Shown here piece by piece: positions 61,942-64,000 of a stretch of DNA of 64,000 nucleotides. The DNA comes from Hyphomicrobiales bacterium (GTDB lineage: Bacteria > Pseudomonadota > Alphaproteobacteria > Rhizobiales > Rhizobiaceae). The notes beneath the pieces were generated by a model. That model was not told the DNA's origin, did no database searches, and worked only from the letters and a program-made list of their open reading frames with translations. Both the position numbers and the translations under genes were made by a program. The stretch covers positions 1 through 64,000 of the forward strand of contig UBJO01000020.1 in NCBI GenBank assembly GCA_900465665.1, given 5' to 3'. Numbering within the stretch: the first letter of the stretch is position 1; every line of letters begins with the position of its first letter.

Positions 61942-63573
61942 TCAGGCTCTCCTCAGCCGAAGCTTGAATTCGTCTAGCAGCTCGGACGCACCCTGCACGG
62001 GCACCAGAAAAACGTGGATGCGTACCTTCTTCAGCGCATCCGAAAAGTGGTTCGTTATTAACTCGTACGTGGTCTCCACCTCCGCCTGAAGGTGCGTCAC
62101 GTAATCTTCCGCGAAGCCAGCAGCGAGCACTGCACTGTCGTACGCGACTAAGACGGGCACATTTAAGACTTTAACAAGGTCGTCAAGCTTCGAATGTCGG
62201 TCGAAGATTCCGTCGATGGTGCTCGACCGGAGATGCTGAGGTTCGCGGAGCTGAACGATGATCTCCCGCTCTTTCTTCAGAAGATCCCGGTCAAGCGTGT
62301 CTGCAAGCGCGGCTGCCACTGCACTGGCTACATTGGCCAAATCGCGCGTCGCAGTGATGTGGGATTGTCCGAGCCACAACTCGTCACCCGTGGGTGAAGG
62401 CACGATGTGAGCGTTCATCTCGTATGCCGTGGCGCCAGCGACGCTGAACAGCTTGCATGTAAGCGGCTCGCTGGACTTGTAGTGGCGGAGGATAGCGTGA
62501 AGGAGCAACTGAGCCAGGAGAGCTTCTTCGTCGATGCGGCTCCTATCGAAGGATTCGATCGCCCGATGGATCTGCCTCCGCGCTTCCAGCTTGGGTGTCT
62601 GGGCGAGGACACGGGCCGGTAGGGAAATCTCGGGAAGCCAGTCGATAAGGTATTCGCAGAGATCCTCTTTGCGCCATGCCCCACCATCGAACTCTGCGTC
62701 GTACGACGCCATTGAGCGCGTGGCATCCGTTCCTTCGACCCTATGAATTTCCGTGAAGAATCCTGGTGTCGCGAACTGATAGACCTTAACGAACGACTGG
62801 TTCCTCTGCCGGATGAGGACGACCTGCTGCTTCCACCATGCGGTGATGGCTGCCTTGGTGATTACTTTCGCTAATGGATTCTGTACCCGTGACGCGTCGC
62901 CGGCTGCTACCGCCAGCCCGACCAAGTCGCCGTATATCTGTTCGGCCGCAGAAACGAGTAGGCATTCTCCATCGGATTCGGCAAGGCGAAGGAGAGAGTT
63001 CAGGTTTTCCAGCCTCAGTGTCTCGATGCCGCCTCCAATGGTTTCCCACAGCATTGCGTGCGTCCAATGTTCTACCGTCGTCCCCTGTGGTGAAATCGAA
63101 CCAGGAAGCTTTTTGGCAATTCTTGGAGCCAACGATGCAAAAGCGTCCGCAACGTTATGGTCGAAACGGTCGGCTCTTGCGATCCTCAAAGGAATAAGGT
63201 CTGAACGTACATCACGCACAGTGACGAATCTAAATAAAGATGGCCCAGGAAATTGTTCCGTGGCGAGGGAGCGCTCGACAAGGGAAGTTCCTTTTGAGGA
63301 CGCAGGCGAGCGCTCACAGATCTCGCTCAGCGACCATTTGCTGCTGCTGTCCGTCGTCTTGACCTGGACGTACTCGTTGTGCCGCGTCACACCGTCATCC
63401 CAACGCAGAACAATGTCGTCACCTGTTTCGCATTCAATCTGCGTAAGATTATGCTGCTGTAGGAGTTGGATCAGAAATCGAGCCGCAACGTGGTCTTGAA
63501 AACGGAAGCCGCGACGTCCGGCAACACCGCCGGAATCCGAGGTGTTTGGTCCGATCAAGGGAGGAAGCGACAT
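61942..63573 (-). CDS. DUF4297/Cap4-like nuclease with HamA-like C-terminus
   Basis: A 543-residue protein. The N-terminus has GVAGRRGFRFQDHVAARFLI, then IECETGDDIVL and EYVQVKTT. This gives Glu49, Asp52/53, Gln70 and Lys72, the D...(E/Q)xK core of DUF4297/Cap4-type nucleases. The middle is helical and not recognised. The C-terminal ~75 residues (VPVLVAYDSAVLAAG, HLQAEVETTYELITNHF, KVRIHVFLVPVQGASELLDEFKLRL) resemble the end of HamA in order and spacing (VGVVCYSEKK, FVFFLAVPDVNQLRRDF). It is the first gene of the pair and starts at the ATG at 63573. The HamA-like tail is my reading and needs a profile comparison. Confidence 0.75.
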   Translation of the reverse strand: MSLPPLIGPNTSDSGGVAGRRGFRFQDHVAARFLIQLLQQHNLTQIECETGDDIVLRWDDGVTRHNEYVQVKTTDSSSKWSLSEICERSPASSKGTSLVERSLATEQFPGPSLFRFVTVRDVRSDLIPLRIARADRFDHNVADAFASLAPRIAKKLPGSISPQGTTVEHWTHAMLWETIGGGIETLRLENLNSLLRLAESDGECLLVSAAEQIYGDLVGLAVAAGDASRVQNPLAKVITKAAITAWWKQQVVLIRQRNQSFVKVYQFATPGFFTEIHRVEGTDATRSMASYDAEFDGGAWRKEDLCEYLIDWLPEISLPARVLAQTPKLEARRQIHRAIESFDRSRIDEEALLAQLLLHAILRHYKSSEPLTCKLFSVAGATAYEMNAHIVPSPTGDELWLGQSHITATRDLANVASAVAAALADTLDRDLLKKEREIIVQLREPQHLRSSTIDGIFDRHSKLDDLVKVLNVPVLVAYDSAVLAAGFAEDYVTHLQAEVETTYELITNHFSDALKKVRIHVFLVPVQGASELLDEFKLRLRRA

Positions 63574-64000
63574 TCACGAATCTTCTGATGCAACCGTTTC
63601 TGTGCGGACACTCTAGCCTGAATTGCGTCATGAGCAATTGGCAGGCGGCAATGTTCCTCAAAAGTCATACGTTTTCTGGCAGTTAGATGTCGAAGCGGAA
63701 CAGTTGCTGATCAGGCGGTACCAGCTTTCTCGGCCGCCTGCGCGATTTGCTCGCGAACGTCGCGGCTGAGGTGGTGAAGAAGAGTCTCTATGGTCGTCAG
63801 GATCTTGTCGGCAAGATGGAAATTGCCGTGTCCGGGCGCTCCACGGATTAACAGCTAAGAATGAACATTGGGACACCGAAAAACATTGACTTCGGGTTTG
63901 GAGAGCGTGAGCAGGCGATTTGTGCCCGGTATCCGCGGCAATCCGGTTCTGCTTGACGTCCTCCGACTCAGCAACAGTGATCTGCCAAGGTACGTGCGCA
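63574..64000. other. Window end without a recognised gene
   Basis: It should contain the promoter of the DUF4297/helicase pair. A minus-strand frame at 63711-63854 (FHLADKILTTIETLLHHL, then SRDVREQIAQAAEKAGTA) looks protein-like but has no start codon, so it may be a remnant of a small helical gene. Confidence 0.4.

Overview
The window looks like the chromosome of a Rhizobiaceae alphaproteobacterium (Rhizobium/Agrobacterium group). The support is an Omp10-type lipoprotein, a homospermidine synthase, a GapR (DUF2312) fragment, GTTC-N7-GTTC LexA-type boxes, rhizobial palindromic repeats and GC-rich codon use. No rRNA, tRNA, CRISPR array or integrase was seen.

Region 1 (1-19.56 kb) is ordinary core chromosome. 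It holds hemH, a secreted 5'-nucleotidase with a LysM tail, omp10, homospermidine synthase, a DUF3445 protein, an NTF2-like protein, a PAS-GGDEF diguanylate cyclase, pabB with a pabC-like lyase, pepF, a sigma-54 response regulator, a DUF882 exported protein, proC, an FAD oxidoreductase and a succinate-semialdehyde dehydrogenase.

Region 2 (19.56 kb to the end) is accessory. Its left edge cuts into a gapR-family gene, of which only the last 44 codons remain. It reads as a dense defence island. In order it carries: a Septu-like ATPase/HNH pair; an XRE regulator divergent from a soluble FtsH-like AAA-protease module; a DUF6602 nuclease-like protein; a NERD-kinase-kinase-Upf1 helicase locus, split by a frameshift, with a winged-helix-like partner; an SOS-boxed cassette of small genes that has lost its SRAP gene; an amino-sugar catabolic cluster (nagA, Eis-like GNAT, RpiR regulator, nanE, Gfo/Idh oxidoreductase, CUT1 ABC transporter, nagB, nanE-nanK fusion); a three-gene operon of a GajA-like OLD nuclease, a GajB-like UvrD helicase and a reverse transcriptase; a complete Hachiman pair (HamA/HamB) divergent from it; two small frameshifted genes; a second SOS-boxed cassette with an intact SRAP gene, in inverted orientation to the first; and a DUF4297-like nuclease coupled to a HamB-like helicase with an unusual DEFY Walker B.

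The best candidates for undescribed biology are the Gabija-like operon with an attached reverse transcriptase, the NERD/kinase/helicase locus, and the DUF4297/helicase pair whose nuclease subunit ends like HamA. Two SOS-regulated cassettes about 22 kb apart, facing opposite ways, bracket the sugar cluster and the two central defence systems. Three genes in the island carry frameshifts that each fit loss of one base in a short homopolymer. They may be pseudogenes or assembly errors, so the reads should be checked before functional conclusions are drawn.
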